In this document: positions 1 to 12,072 of the stretch, piece by piece | Layout of the letters: each line of letters starts with the position of its first letter | How positions within the stretch are numbered: the first letter of the stretch is position 1 | NCBI GenBank assembly: GCA_022494885.1 | Contig: JAGVSM010002739.1 | Span: 372,001 to 436,000, forward strand | DNA: 64,000 nucleotides | Source of the DNA: Micrasema longulum | Lineage: Eukaryota; Arthropoda; Insecta; Trichoptera; Brachycentridae | Direction: 5' to 3' | Made by a program: the position numbers and the translations under genes | The notes under the pieces: model-generated | What the model was told of the DNA's origin: nothing | Seen by the model: only the letters and a program-made list of their open reading frames with translations | The model's database searches: none

Positions 1-1265
1 CTCAAGAATGTAACCAAACAAAGCTTGTAACGTACATATAAATAAAACAAACATTGCCCTCTATAATATGGCAAAAATGAGGCAAACGATGTATAATTTT
101 TTTAAACACAAGTAATTTTAGACATGATCGCGGTCCAACCCTTGTCCGAGGTATATGTATTTTTGAATATTTTGTTAGGCATTCAAAATGTGAAGTTGAA
201 GAGGTTTAAGGAGATGAAATATTCCTACAATTTGACAGATTTAAATTTAATAAACTCCAATTAAAAAAGTTATCATTAAAATTTGCAATTGTATAAAGTT
301 AAAATACATATCAGGGGATCTGTACACTTTATTTAAAACTGAGATCTGATTTTTAAAAAGCAACCAATAACTTTTGAAATTTGTAACAAATTAAATCACT
401 GAAAAGTATCGATGTAATTTGAATGTTGATAGAAATTATAATATTCATTAAAATATGAATTTAAAAAAGGGAAATTAATTTATCTTGTGTATCATTAGAA
501 TCCTTTTACGTTATTTTTATTAGACAAATCGTTCAATATAATTGGAAAAAATATTGATTTTGTCTTAAACGGTAGTCAAACAAGAGATAATTAATAAATT
601 TTAAATAAATCCACCTTTATTTACAACACACATGCACATAACACATGCACTGATACTTTAAATACTATATTAGTTACTTTACTTATTAGAACATAAAATA
701 AAATAAATATAAACTGTAAAAAAAAAAACTCTTCTAACCAATTTAGTATAAAATATCGTATAATTCTTCCATTGCCGCTTCATTTTGGATAATATTAGAG
801 ATGTAAGTTTAAGGTTATTTTAATAATTGTTATTATGCTTATTTCCTTATAATGGCTGTGATGTTAAGATTTTTGGAAAGGAAGCAGAAATTAATAATGT
901 CGAAGAAGTGATTAGCTCGTATAGAAAACGAATTATTAACGGGGTCATTGTTCTAGTGAAAGGATTATATAACACCGCAGTACTGGTACGTGCAGAAGGC
1001 CCATTGTTCAGTTAACAACAAATGGATAATTTATGGTAACATCTCCATATACGAAGTTTCGCACGCTGTTCTACGTCTTGTTCATGTGTGAAACCTATAT
1101 TTGGTATCATTTTTATACGCGCCGTGTTATTTATTGATTTCTTCACAAATCCATTCACTTTTCTAAATGAAACGTTCTCACTTTCATTACTTTATGAGAC
1201 TAGTTTGTATTCGAAAACCTCCTCATTCCAGCTACGAATGCTTTGATGTTTTAAGAGAATATATA
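1..1265. other. AT-rich intergenic DNA, no gene seen
   Basis: I see no recognisable gene or repeat here. A 62-codon open frame at 827-1018 (plus) has no motif I know and no neighbouring exon, and is probably chance. A poly-A run lies near 718-728. Confidence 0.6.
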
Positions 1266-1269
1266 AGAA

Positions 1270-2235
1270 TTATAAAAAGTCTCTACTGCAAAGAAGGTCA
1301 CGCAACCTGAAAAAGCAGTCTCGCGCCACCTCTATTTTGACTTTGATCTCTTGCGAGTGATGCCATTTATCATTCAGCCAGCATCCTTAATATTTATAAT
1401 GATGAACTTGCTCAATAACCTGCGCTCCAAGTTTTAAAGACATTGGGAAAGTTTGTGGCTTTTTCCGAATAACCATACATTTAGTCTTGGAAATATTCAT
1501 CTCTAGCCCTTTATTCAAACTTGCCGTGTGAACTTTGTCCAATGCTAGTCGCAGGCTCTCCATACTATCTGCTAGAAAAACAGTATCATCCGCGTATCGG
1601 ATATTATTTATAATTTGTCCATTTATGCTAATGCTGTTTGTTAGTTCATTTAGCGCATCTCTAAAAATGGCTTCCGAGTACATATTAAAAAGGAGAGGAG
1701 ACAGAATGCATCCTTGCCGGACTCCTCGACTCATGTCTATATCCGATGTCAATTTATCATTCACTTTCACTGCAGCTTTCTGATGCCAGTAGAGGTTACC
1801 AATAATCCTTATATCTCTTAAATCTAGTTTGTTTATTTTTAAAATTTCTAGAAGTTCTTGGTGACGTACTTTATCAAAAGGTTTGGCATAGTCTATGAAA
1901 CATGCGTATACATCTACGTTCATGTCGCGGCATCTTTCAACAAGCAATTGAATACAACAGAGATCTTCTCTTGTACCATATCCATTCCTAAAACCAAATT
2001 GTGTTTCGCTAAAATTTTCCTTACACTTTTCATATATTCTTTAGTGAATGATATTTAGAAAACTTTTAGAATGTGACTCATAAGACTTATTGTTTTATAT
2101 TCACTACACCTTTTTGCGTTCACTTTTTTCGGTAAGGTAATAAATGTCGATTTAAGCCATTCTTTTGGTATTACTCCGGTAGCATATTTTTGATTAAAAA
2201 ACTTAACAAACATATCGATATAATTGATCTTGCAT
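1270..2235 (-). pseudogene. RTE-like LINE reverse transcriptase relic
   Basis: The relic of a non-LTR retrotransposon polymerase, which copies its RNA into DNA at a nicked target. On the minus strand the RT blocks run in order. A palm N-terminal block with IPKEW and a lysine-rich PKK stretch lies near 2110-2170. FGFRNGYGTRE lies near 1975-2010, FIDYAKPFDKVRH near 1880-1910, GVRQGCILSPLLFN near 1690-1730, and the catalytic IRYADDTVFLA near 1570-1600. The frame is open from about 2025 to an in-frame TAA at 1387-1389, then continues in the same frame (GCWLNDKWHHSQEIK) to about 1276. The stop is therefore a point mutation in a longer protein. The part upstream of 2025 is frameshifted. No endonuclease domain is seen, so the copy is 5' truncated. 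The RQGCILSP and YADD context resembles the RTE/BovB group; the exact clade is inference. Confidence 0.9.
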
Positions 2236-2244
2236 CATTGATCA

Positions 2245-3270
2245 CGTTTTTTAGATTTATAAAATTCTTTTTTAAAAATTTATAAAATAATAAAATCTAT
2301 GGTTTAAAAAATTATACTGCAAGCCTCTTAACGCTCTGTAATAAGATATGAAAGTTAGAGAAAATAATATGGTCAGGTAATAGGTAAACCATAAGTAAGG
2401 TTTTATCAGTTTGTGGAAGAAAGTCACTACTTTAATACTATTGAACTAGTTTGCATGTTCTAATGCAGCGATATCACGTACATATTAATTATTTTTATGA
2501 ATTGTGAAAAAAAAAAATGTTCATTGATTATAATACTAAAAATACGTAAAGGTAGAGTTTAATTTCACGTCGTCAGACTGTTGAGTTAGTCAGAATTTCT
2601 ATGTTATATAAAAGTGGAAGCGAGAGTTACAAATCATGATTTTATATAATTATGGGAATAAAAAAGTTTAAATTGAAATAATTTAAGTATAAAGTAATGA
2701 CAATAGTATGAATTTAAGTTTTGTTTGAATGTATATAATAAAAACAAATGTGAAATTTAAAATTTTATGAAGTTTTATAATAAAAATATATTTAAATGAT
2801 ATATATTCAACTTTTGTGGTTGGTACATAGTTCCTTTGACTGCTATGTCACCGGCTTTAGGGGTAATTAAGTGATTCTCTGAAAGCTCTGATAATTCATT
2901 GCTCATGTCCCCGAGTGACATGTTCAAGTCTAGTATCAATGCATCGCTACTTATTTTTCAAAGTTTTTTTTTAATCACAAAAAACATAGACGAACAAAAA
3001 TATGTAGGTAAAGTTCTGGTTGGACTCTTTTCAAAAATGCTAGGCTATCGTGTTTGGCAAGCGATTCGCTAGTGTGAACAAAATAGTAGGTACAATAAAA
3101 ATAAATTATTCATACACTTCAAAAAGTGACAAAACAAGTTTAAAATAAAATAAAAAGGATTAAAATATAATTTTTAGACATCTCGTAAGTAAAAAAATAT
3201 TTTTATTTAGGCATATTCCAAACATATTATATACATATTGATGTTCGGCAGTGGCTGTTTTAACTCTTTG
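2245..3270. other. intergenic, possible degraded coding trace
   Basis: Mostly AT-rich DNA. On the minus strand around 2815-2965 a short readable stretch (MSLGDMSNELSELSENH, then AGDIAVKGTMYQPQ) looks like decayed protein sequence, but I cannot assign a family. The rest shows nothing. Confidence 0.4.
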
Positions 3271-3275
3271 TAAAA

Positions 3276-4260
3276 TAGTGGTTCCCAACTTTTTTTTGAC
3301 CAGGAACCACTTTAGCTACAGCAGGGACTACAAGGTTCAAGAAAATAAACTGTGTCAATCTAGAAATAAACTTGAAACACATTCTCTAAATCGATAGTAA
3401 CATGCGTCAACTGTAGTATTATAATAAGTATATTTTTAGTAGAAAATTGAATTTGGTTTGCTTCAATGTGATTTTTGAGCTTGCATCTTCTGTACAAGTT
3501 CGGTAATCCTCAAGCTCACGTTATTGCTCAAAGCCATATGCATATCATCACTAACTTTCAATCGATTCCTAGACTTGTTTTTAATTACCACCAGCAAAGC
3601 TGAGAACACTTATTTCCATAAATAAGTTGTGGAAAAAAGCATAAGGTAGCGCAAGGCGATTTCTAGAATTTATGTGTACGAAATTGCTTATTTACACCAA
3701 AACTACCCAAGAAAATCAGATTCAAATGCGTTCTCAAGGTTCTTATCACTATTATTATTATCATTTTGGAATTCAATGAGGGTTGAAGGTTGAGGGTCTA
3801 AAAGAATTGCGAATCAGTTTTTAGTTTTGTTATATTCTGGGAAGTAATAATCAAATTCATCAACCAACATTCGCAAATAACTCTCGATATTTTCTGGAAT
3901 GATTGCCCTTAACTGATCAACGAGTGCTTTAAATGTCACGAATGCAGAATACTGTTTTCGCCAATTGTACCTATCCATGATTAAATTTTGCAAATAAAGA
4001 CATGAAGCTTCAAGACAAATACATTTGCAATACCTTCTAAATGTCTGTTTCCAGAACCTTGCAATTGAAATTCAACTAAAATATTTACAAATTAAACCAA
4101 ATGCATCTCAGATGTCAGATCAGAAAACTGCTCTAGTAAGTCTTTCATTTTTTTTCTCATCTAGAAGCAACCTAACCTCCTTATCTCCTCTGAGCTTGTA
4201 TAATCTTCCCAGCACGTTACCTTTCGATAGCTAACGAACTTCTGCGTGAAAGAGAAGGGT
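3276..4260 (-). pseudogene. hAT transposon relic, ZBED5/GTF2IRD2-like transposase
   Basis: A decayed cut-and-paste transposase read on the minus strand. From about 4250 downward, frameshifted pieces follow the order of ZBED5-like hAT proteins: a KVTCWEDYTSSEE piece (equivalent of the family's RWLSRGKVL...L region), a LLDEKK piece, and a piece near 4030-4090 matching the family's L.DIF..LN..LQG region. An open stretch at about 3812-3960 (ALVDQLRAIIPENIESYLR, ending DYYFPEYNK) follows. Near 3480-3610 lies VVIKNKSRNRLKVSDDMHMAL, the C-terminal dimerisation region of this family. The lower edge at 3276 (TAGTGGTTCCCAAC) resembles the CAGTGGTTCCCAA terminus of Charlie-type hAT elements. Several frameshifts and stops make it dead. 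The other terminus is not visible because a LINE fragment adjoins it. Family recognition is from memory of these proteins. Confidence 0.75.
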
Positions 4261-4326
4261 CTTATGGTGGTAACAAGGTATTAATAATTTAAAGAAAATG
4301 TATTTTTAAAAATCTGTTATTCCCTT

Positions 4327-4642
4327 CTATAATACGTTTTTCACCTCTCTTGTGATACTTATATTTTTTGTATTTTGGTTAGGAACCAATGTTGTAAAAC
4401 GAGGCATTTCCTTGTAATACGATTCGATAGGAGGCTCTTCATATGCACCTGAAGGATACAACACCTTACGTAAATATACTTTATTTTTTGGTAATACATT
4501 GAACTTCTCGAAAAATTCAGTAGTTGAGAAGAAGGATGGTTTTCGAAGTATTTTTTTAATGATTTGATTTTGTAATTTATTCAGGGGTCTAAGATGAGCT
4601 TTGAAAGTCTCACCGCGTCTAACTATTACATATTTAATAATA
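4327..4642 (-). pseudogene. LINE reverse transcriptase C-terminal fragment
   Basis: An open minus-strand frame of roughly 100 codons that ends at TAG (4327-4329). It reads GETFKAHLRPLNKLQNQIIK, then KPSFFSTTEFFEKFNVLP, then KNKVYLRKVLYP. This is the region after the polymerase in CR1/Jockey-like LINEs: the expected LxPLxxLQxxIIR followed by a short helical repeat. No endonuclease or polymerase core remains. It directly adjoins the hAT relic on its lower side. The frame is intact across this stretch, suggesting a younger insertion than the hAT copy. The clade call is moderate; that this is LINE-derived is fairly secure. Confidence 0.7.
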
Positions 4643-5329
4643 GAATTTACATATTGATAATTTATTACATGTAATATATTTTAAAACGGTTTTGGTCTCG
4701 TTATAGTGTCATGGTCCACGGATGATTGATGTTTTGTTTTTGTCCCAACTCAATATAGGACTTTAATCCCGTCCACCCGTATTCTCATAATGCAAATAAT
4801 TCAAAATTTGGAAATAAATAAAATCAATAAATGAAATTATGTATATTATGGTGTTGCTCATTTTGAATAGGAATTTGAAACCTGTTTAGGTTGCCTACAA
4901 ACACAATCGATATTTGTTGCCGATACGTAACGATATCTGGAGGGTACGTATGGGCGACAAATGACAATCAACAAAAATGGAGCGTATCTGGCAACATCGC
5001 GACATTTGATAATACTGGAGAACATAAATTTCGTCGATTTAGATCTGACACTCGTTTTTGACTAACCTTTGGCTCATAAGTTCAAAAATGACCTCCGTTT
5101 TTGTCTAACACGTCTACTTTTAAACCACATGATACCCCCCTCTCATTGATCCAAAAATCGTACAAAAAATGTTTACAAAGAAAAACAATGAAAAAATTAA
5201 CCAAATATACTGTTCAAAGACAGTGATTTTATTCATACATATGCTATATGTAAATAGTTACTGAAAGTCAAATTGCGTTCATACAAGTAGTAAAGTTCTT
5301 TTACCAAACGAAAAAACATACATATTAAG
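4643..5329. other. intergenic, nothing assigned
   Basis: I see no gene, tRNA-like box or repeat shared with the rest of the window. Confidence 0.5.
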
Positions 5330-5335
5330 GTAAAC

Positions 5336-5930
5336 ATTTTCGCTTCTGGCCCCGCTTTGGCCCATCAAAGAACAATCGCCCTCTAATTGTGTTATAGGGT
5401 GGAATTCTTAACTCTTCCATTAAATCATGTACGTTATGGCAATACACAAATTCACCGTTACTTCGAAAGTATTGCATAAATCCACCTTTCTTGATGCTCC
5501 CTTAACAGGCAAGGTTTTTCTCGTGCAGTTTTGATGCTAGGAATTTGATGCTAGGAAGTCCTTTTGGATAGTCCCAAATTTTGAACCAAATCATTCAACT
5601 CATGCTGATCAAATTCCTTACGAACGGAGTTATCTTCAATTTCAAAATTTTCATCGTTGATGTCATTTCAATTCGAGAGAGGGCACTTCTTTATAAAAAT
5701 GACACTGGGATGAATGAGGCACCGGGCGTATGGCTGATGGTAATCTGGAATACTCTATTTTACATTTGTTTTTCTTGTTATATCCTAACGTTATCATTAT
5801 GCAAAAGAAAGTCAGTTGAACGATCTCCGAGATCTTTCCTCATCAAATCCAAATGCCAATTTATCTCGTGTTCCCTTTGTCCACATCCGTGAGTTCTAGA
5901 TACACTGCTTGCTCACTTTATGAGGGGTTT
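5336..5930 (-). pseudogene. unassigned transposon-like coding relic
   Basis: On the minus strand the last 48 or so codons (about 5336-5477) are open and read MQYFRSNGEFVYCHNVHDLM then EELRIPPYNTIRGRLFFDG. This pattern (a C-x-NV step, a leucine-rich helix, then R-LF-D-G) resembles an expanded arthropod protein family with a CNDV...EWRLFIDSS motif that I recall only as uncharacterised and repeat-associated. Upstream, about 5800-5930 reads CGQREHEINWHLDLMRKDLG, which also looks protein-like. The two parts are separated by stops. No ATG-to-stop gene is present. The overlapping plus-strand open frame at 5581-5892 is hydrophobic and most likely an antisense shadow. Confidence 0.4.
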
Positions 5931-8060
5931 AAAATGTATCTTCATCTTCAATGTTCATTTTTAAAATATGCAAAATAGGCTCGACAAATCCACTCGATGC
6001 GTTTGTCCTTTGACTGGGAATAGTGGACTGCTACATATATATCATAAAACACCGGTGTGTTTTAAAAGAAGAAACTGAACTACCGTTTTGAAATCAGCAT
6101 GCCAATGCATACTTTAAAACAGCTTAAAAATTGAACTCATCAGAAATTTAGTTGAAAATTGTTATTAGTCAGTGTAATTGACATTTGTCACAATTTGACG
6201 ATCGTCAAATGTCGAGTATATCTCCAATTACTCTATCACGTTGCTTGTCAATGAAATAATTTTGGTTGATTTTTAGGGGATCCCGTTAAAAGAGACCTAC
6301 TTAGGTTTCACGGGTAATTAGTGGTTTATTTAATAAAAGCATTACACTAATATTTCATAATAAGGGATTTTCGTAAATTTAACAATGAATGCATTAACGT
6401 TAGCGTTGATCTAGGTCTGTAAATAAACTAAATACTTTAATTATATAAAATACAATAAAAATTATTTACTCTATCATATATATTCCAAACAACTCTGACT
6501 AATCATATCAGCTCGATAAAAGTAGATCTATGTATAAAGCAGTTTTGAATCCCATTGCAATGTAAGTTCGTCAAATAGCATCTAAAATAGTAAGAATCAT
6601 CATAATGAGTTTCTTTGTGTATGATTGCGATTATCATCATTTTACACAAATTATCTTAATGTTTTAGTCACGATGAGAATGGAAATATTATAAACGAACG
6701 CATATCTACACCTCATACATTATGTAACTATATAATATGTAAAACATACAAACAATGATAGATTTAAATTTAAAATGTGAATGGCATGCCAATTGTGTAC
6801 TCATTTACTGATTTATTGGTTTTTAAATATTTTTTTTGAAATTTTTTATGTTTATTTATTTGGCAAAAAAACAACAGTTTTTACGTACAAAACATACTGA
6901 AATTAAAAGTACAAGGAACAAAAATAGCAAAAACAGTCGATAAATATTTTCCACAGATATGTAAAAACGAACTCAGTACCTTGTTCAATAATCAAACAAA
7001 ATATATTTTTTTAGAGTAAACAATTTGACGAATTCTGAAATTGCATTTTCACAAAATACGTATACTTAAATATATATATCAATAATTATTAAGTAAAAGT
7101 TAATAAGCATATGATAAAAAATAATAATATATATGTACTCGTATGTATACATTATGTATAATAGAAGAATATGAATATTAAAGAAAAGTAAGGTGTAATG
7201 TTTAATGTTTAATGTAAGTGGAAAAAAGAGGTTGTGTGAGGAATGAACAACATAATATGATAACGTAATATAATAAGGATATCGAACATAAAATTATATA
7301 CCCAGAGCATTGTGATTATATATTTTAATATATGTTTTAGGTAGGATATCTTTATATTTAGAATACAATGTGCTGGTATAGGATGATAATATATAAGAAT
7401 TAATACATTATTTTGATGAATAGTATGATGCTTGGAAAATATTCTCATAATTTCTTTTCTTGAATTAATTTATAAGTACCAAATATTTCTCTTCATCATT
7501 TTTTTACTTCATTATATATTTTTATACATGAATATATACTATTTACCTAAGTATTAGTTTTAAATAATAATACATATGTTTTTTTTAAATGTTATTCAAA
7601 ATTGTCTTCTTAGTTTTTTTTCACTGGTTCAAAGTATTTCTAATACCAAATTATCTTTTTTTTATCGATAATTCTATAACTGGTAATATTTTATTCTTTT
7701 ATATAGTTTATCTTTTTTAGACTTTCTTAATTTGTTAATTAATAATATTGTTTTAAATGCTCTGTATTACTTATGCTTACATGTATGTTTATTTAATTGT
7801 ATTTGTAACTAATATGTAAAAGGCACCAAGTATCGTTTATTTCAAAAAAAAAAATAAAATAAATATCATTTACAATTTAGTTTAAAAAGAACTTACGAAT
7901 TTTTTAATATTTATAATGTGAGAAAATAGTACTTTTTAGTGAATAAATTTTATGAATTCAATAAAAATGAAGTAGGATCCCACCGAAGTGAAAGTATAAA
8001 CAAATAATTTGTACAGTCAATGTTTAAAAATAAAACTAATAGGTTAAAATAAATGGAGCG
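5931..8060. other. long AT-rich intergenic stretch
   Basis: About 2.1 kb of very AT-rich DNA with homopolymer A/T runs and no recognisable coding, RNA or repeat unit apart from the small palindrome at 6193-6210. Confidence 0.6.
6193..6210. repeat. 18 bp perfect palindrome
   Basis: ATTTGACGATCGTCAAAT reads the same on both strands. A second pairing GACATTTG (6180-6187) with CAAATGTC (6206-6213) overlaps it. It could be the end of a small inverted-repeat element; no partner copy was noticed. Confidence 0.7.
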
Positions 8061-8064
8061 TTAT

Positions 8065-8119
8065 TCGCCTTACGGTGTGCATCTATCGACACATCGTGTC
8101 TGTAGGCGCCGTAAGGCGA
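8065..8119. repeat. GC-rich hairpin with 11 bp arms
   Basis: TCGCCTTACGG (8065-8075) is repeated inverted as CCGTAAGGCGA (8109-8119) around a 33-base loop that itself contains a partial inverted repeat around GACACATCGTGTC. It stands out from the AT-rich surroundings and resembles the core of a small foldback element. Confidence 0.6.
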
Positions 8120-8124
8120 GTGTC

Positions 8125-8893
8125 CCGAATTTATTCCTTTGCAAATATTTTTTCTCCACATTAACTATTACTGTGCTCAAATCATATATAATGTATCTTT
8201 GTTCAATTACCTGGATTCGTAAATCATCGGAATGTTTTATGAATGTACTACATATTTCAAAATTGTTGAGTTATTTACCCGAGGGAACACCGCCGCGCGC
8301 TGGGTTACCTTTCTAAGGTTTACTAAATTTTAGCGCAGCATTAATAATAATTGAAGATTCTGTCGCTTAGGAATTTGAGTTACGTAATTGTTTTATTATT
8401 ATATTATATTATATTATGCAAAAGTAAAAACCCACCGACGGCGTTAAAATATACAAACCTATATAAATAAAAATATGTACCAGAAGATGGAAACTGGTTT
8501 AATATTTTGCTGTTTAATTTTGTGTTGAATTATGTTAATTAATAAATTATTAAGAAATCGACGGTCTGTTACAAGCGTATAGTTTAAGCATAAGTAATTG
8601 TTTTTGTATTTCAAGGTGTATTAAAAAATATGTTTGATTGCTAAATCTTCAATAAAACTTGAGGTTTCCTATGTTTTGTAAGACTGATAATAATTATTAT
8701 TACATGATTACGCTCGTCAGTTTGGCGAAACATAAAGCGTAATAGATTAAAGTGCCTGATATAAAACGGCGTTAAAATTAAAACCGTTTAAAAACGAATA
8801 ATAATTATCACCGCCATTCTATTAATATAAATTTCATTAAATTTAACTTGTATGTGTTAATTTTATTTAATAACAGTGGACACTTACTATATA
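8125..8893. other. intergenic, nothing assigned
   Basis: AT-rich DNA with a short (TATAT) run near 8399-8418. No gene or repeat unit seen. Confidence 0.5.
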
Positions 8894-9717
8894 TCTTTAT
8901 GTATATAATTATTCTCTACGTGTGATGTCCCTATACTCCTCCTAAACGGCTTAACCGATTTAAGTGCAGTTTTTGCATAAAAATGAGCTTTGCGCTGCAT
9001 GTTTGTAAATTTTAAAATCTTCAATCTAATATGTAAAATAAAAGTTAGGAGCGTAAATGTTTTATTCATCGACAAATTAGGGTTACTACGAAATTGGGGA
9101 GATTATTTTTTTGCATTAAAAAAGAAATGTATTAATTTATTTTTATTTCACGTTTTACATAACTTTTTTTAAATGTATACAAACAGCATTCGTTTTTTGT
9201 GGATCTCAATCAAATTATTTCCTTAAAATCCTTATAAATTATACCCATTTATTTATATTAAGTGGATTTTTGGTAATTATAAAATAATATTAACTGATAT
9301 TTAATATATTTTTAAAATACGTCATCCCAATGAAAGTACACCCCTGTTGCTAGAAGAGCAGAGTTTGACATTTGCAAAAATAATTCTGTATTTAAAAAAT
9401 ATTTATTGTCTGTTTTGGAATTCAAACGTAAAAAAGTACCTAAGTACCTACTTAAATTGAAAATTTGAATATTAATAGTTCATTACCAGTACAGAAGAAT
9501 TATATACATGGCTGGTGATATTGCACGTCTTTATTATTTTGTTTTGGGCAACAGCACACAATGACGAAACGAAAAAACTAAAATGGCGATTTCATTATCA
9601 AACGTCACTTAGTATATAGTTTATCGAAAATTCTAATATGAAATAAAACGTTTGGTGAACCAACTCATAGCAGGTAAGCCAACGTTTGGGCAGGACAACG
9701 TCTGCCAGGTACGCTAT
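8894..9717 (+). mobile_element. non-autonomous Helitron-like element A
   Basis: Begins TCTTTATGTATATAATTATT after an A and contains CTCCTCCTAAACGGCTTAAC, the hallmark subterminal block (AACGGCTGGACCGATTT-like) of insect Helitron-like elements. It ends with GGACAACGTCTGCCAGGTAC followed by GCTAT, a decayed version of the CGTCTGCCGGGTCxGCTAGT end. Helitrons insert between A and T and make no target duplication, which fits. The element shares its whole middle with element B (22107-23706) and its 3' part with element C (23707-23973). It carries no Rep/helicase coding and so depends on an autonomous partner. The assignment rests on the termini and internal block; the exact 3' base is uncertain by a few positions. 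Confidence 0.75.
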
Positions 9718-9837
9718 TTTATATATAGGTATTTTGTTGCGATACGCTCCATAATGCGAAGTTTTCTGTTTGCGCGTGGCGTTCCTTCTCACATTATTGC
9801 AAACGCGTGCCTTTCTTTTGCGGAAAAATAATTTGTC

Positions 9838-10064
9838 CGAGGGTTTACCGTTCTAGACTGGCTAGAATCCCCTCTCCATATGGCTCACTCCTCGCCACCC
9901 ATCTTCCGACTGACCAGCTTATTATACCAGTATAAGGACTATAAAATATTCTAGTGCAAAAACACCCTTTTAAATAATATTTCATATCACCCATCTCGGG
10001 AACCGAATCCGAGACCTCTTGCATGGTAGGCAAATGCGCTGACCATTGCACCAAGAGGCCGAGT
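9838..10064 (-). mobile_element. tRNA-derived SINE, family 2
   Basis: Read on the minus strand it starts CTCTTGGTGCAATGGTCAGC (A box) and has GGATTCGGTTCCCGAGATGG (B box region), giving an internal RNA polymerase III promoter from a tRNA ancestor. The body (GATATGAAATATTATTT then a TATACTGGTATAATAAGC segment) matches the copy at 34195-34335 in its first part. The tail half differs from other copies. No acceptor-stem pairing is possible, so it is not a tRNA gene. A 69-codon open frame across it is incidental. Confidence 0.8.
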
Positions 10065-10069
10065 TAATA

Positions 10070-12070
10070 TTTCGGTATATTATTACATGATATCAATGCA
10101 GAAAATAGACCACCTTGCAAGAAATCATTAATCACTATTAAGCGTCGTTTCTTGTCAATGTTATAATTGATTTTACTTATGCATATGTTATGTGAAGCAA
10201 TTTAGCAAAAAAATTGAAGAAAATTTCCACAAATTTACCTTAATTAAAAAGGAATCAGGTAAAATTGATTGAGTCCAAAAGTATATTTTTGAATTATTTG
10301 CAATAAACTGTAAATATTACACCATTTCACCAAAAAAAATATTTTAATTTAAAAAATCCTGCGTTTTTTAATTATTTAATAATTTGTTGCATTATTTCAC
10401 TTAATTAGATACTTTGAGAGCACTGAATTAGTCACAGTGTTTTGTTAACCAGTCTTAATAACAATAAATATTTATTTATTATGGTTCACAAAAAATAAGC
10501 GACACATATGGCAATGATATAAAACTTACAATTTGTAAGGCTTAGATACTATTCATTAATCCATATTATTTTTTCTTCAGAATTTATTGCGTCTGTCACT
10601 TATGCTCGCGTACTGGAATGTGAGCCTTGTTATCGTGGTATTAACGTTAAATCAGAATCATATTCGTCTTTTAAAATTTGTCACTTTAAAAATGGATCGA
10701 GAAAACAAAAGAAAGAAAGGTAAGATGAAAGGTTTTATGTGAGGGAGAAAAAAGTTTAAATTTCTCGCTCATAACTTTAAACAGAACGCAGAAATTGAAC
10801 AGCGCAACCGAGATCCTAATTATCTGAGGCCCAAAAAACTTATCAATTTAATATGACTGAGAGGACTGATTCGTTGGGGCCTGTAGTGCTGATTAAATGA
10901 GGTCTAAAAGGCTGAATATATATCGTATAACAGTTGCCAACAGCAGACTGTTATAATTTTAAATTGCAGATTCTTTACTATTCAATTTTAATCTTGTACT
11001 TTTTGCGAAGATATTTTTAAATGTGCGTTCTACAAAAACCAAATAATCAATAATATCAAAATTATTTTCTATAGTACATTACCAATTCAAGGCCTTACTT
11101 ATAAAGTTATACCTAGGTATTGTGGAAGAAAATTCTACTCTTGTAATCTTAACATACCGTGCCCATGTAATCTTAACATACGAGATATAACGTATTTCTA
11201 TTAAAACGTTAATGTACTTTGAATATATTATAATCCCTTCGAGCATTTATGTCAAACAATTCAAAATTGAAGTACTTAGCACCCCAATAGCTACATCAGT
11301 ACATATGCTTCGATGGAATTCCTGAGAGTTAAATTTATTGAAGATTGAAGACAAGGTAAGTTATTTGTAATATTATTTTACACTCATTATAATACTATTA
11401 TTTCGAGTAAAAAATGTTCGTTAAAAATCGGTTAATAATTTAATGACATATTAAATACCTGTCATTAGACCCAAAAAACGTTAGACAAATTTATAATTTA
11501 TGAATAGTTAGTATCAAATACCGTTAGTGTAATTTAGTAGAGTCAGCTATGTGGAACTATTGACGCACTTTGTATCGCTAAAACACCTTCGATAAATAAA
11601 TTCCGCCCGATCTCAGATAGAACCTATTGAATTACGTAAGAGCTCGAACAGATCGCCTTCATAATAGTGGACTCTACCAGTTACCAGTATAACACCAATA
11701 TACTAGTTTAGTTGGGATTCTAAACTAGTGAACTGATATGATTGCACTATACTCGTACCATTATAGGAGATCTCTGACTACAAGGCGCGGGAAAATGTTA
11801 ACCTCTGAAGATGTTTTGTAACAAACAAGATGTGAATGTGAATACTGTGAATGCTAAAGAGCCCAAATTAAGAAGATTATTTAATTAAGTCTTATTTATT
11901 AACTTTAGCAGAGTGCTACGCTTGTGTATGTGTGTACCTACCTATTTATAGGCAATATAATTACTTGTATTAAATGCCATATTTATTAAAACCCACTGTT
12001 CAATATTTCAAGTTTTGGTTTTATCACGACCAGTATACTTAGGTGCAGAAAAATTAACTACCGTTTTCTC
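10070..12070. other. intergenic, nothing assigned
   Basis: About 2 kb, AT-rich. I see no coding relic or SINE box. A near-palindromic CTAGTTTAG...CTAAACTAG pair lies near 11703-11730 and is too short to interpret. Confidence 0.5.
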
Positions 12071-12072
12071 GC

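Noticed and set aside
827..1018. 62-codon open frame near the left edge
   Set aside because: No motif, AT-rich codons and no neighbouring exon; probably chance.
5581..5892. 103-codon hydrophobic plus-strand open frame
   Set aside because: It lies antisense to a more protein-like minus-strand relic and has no family features.
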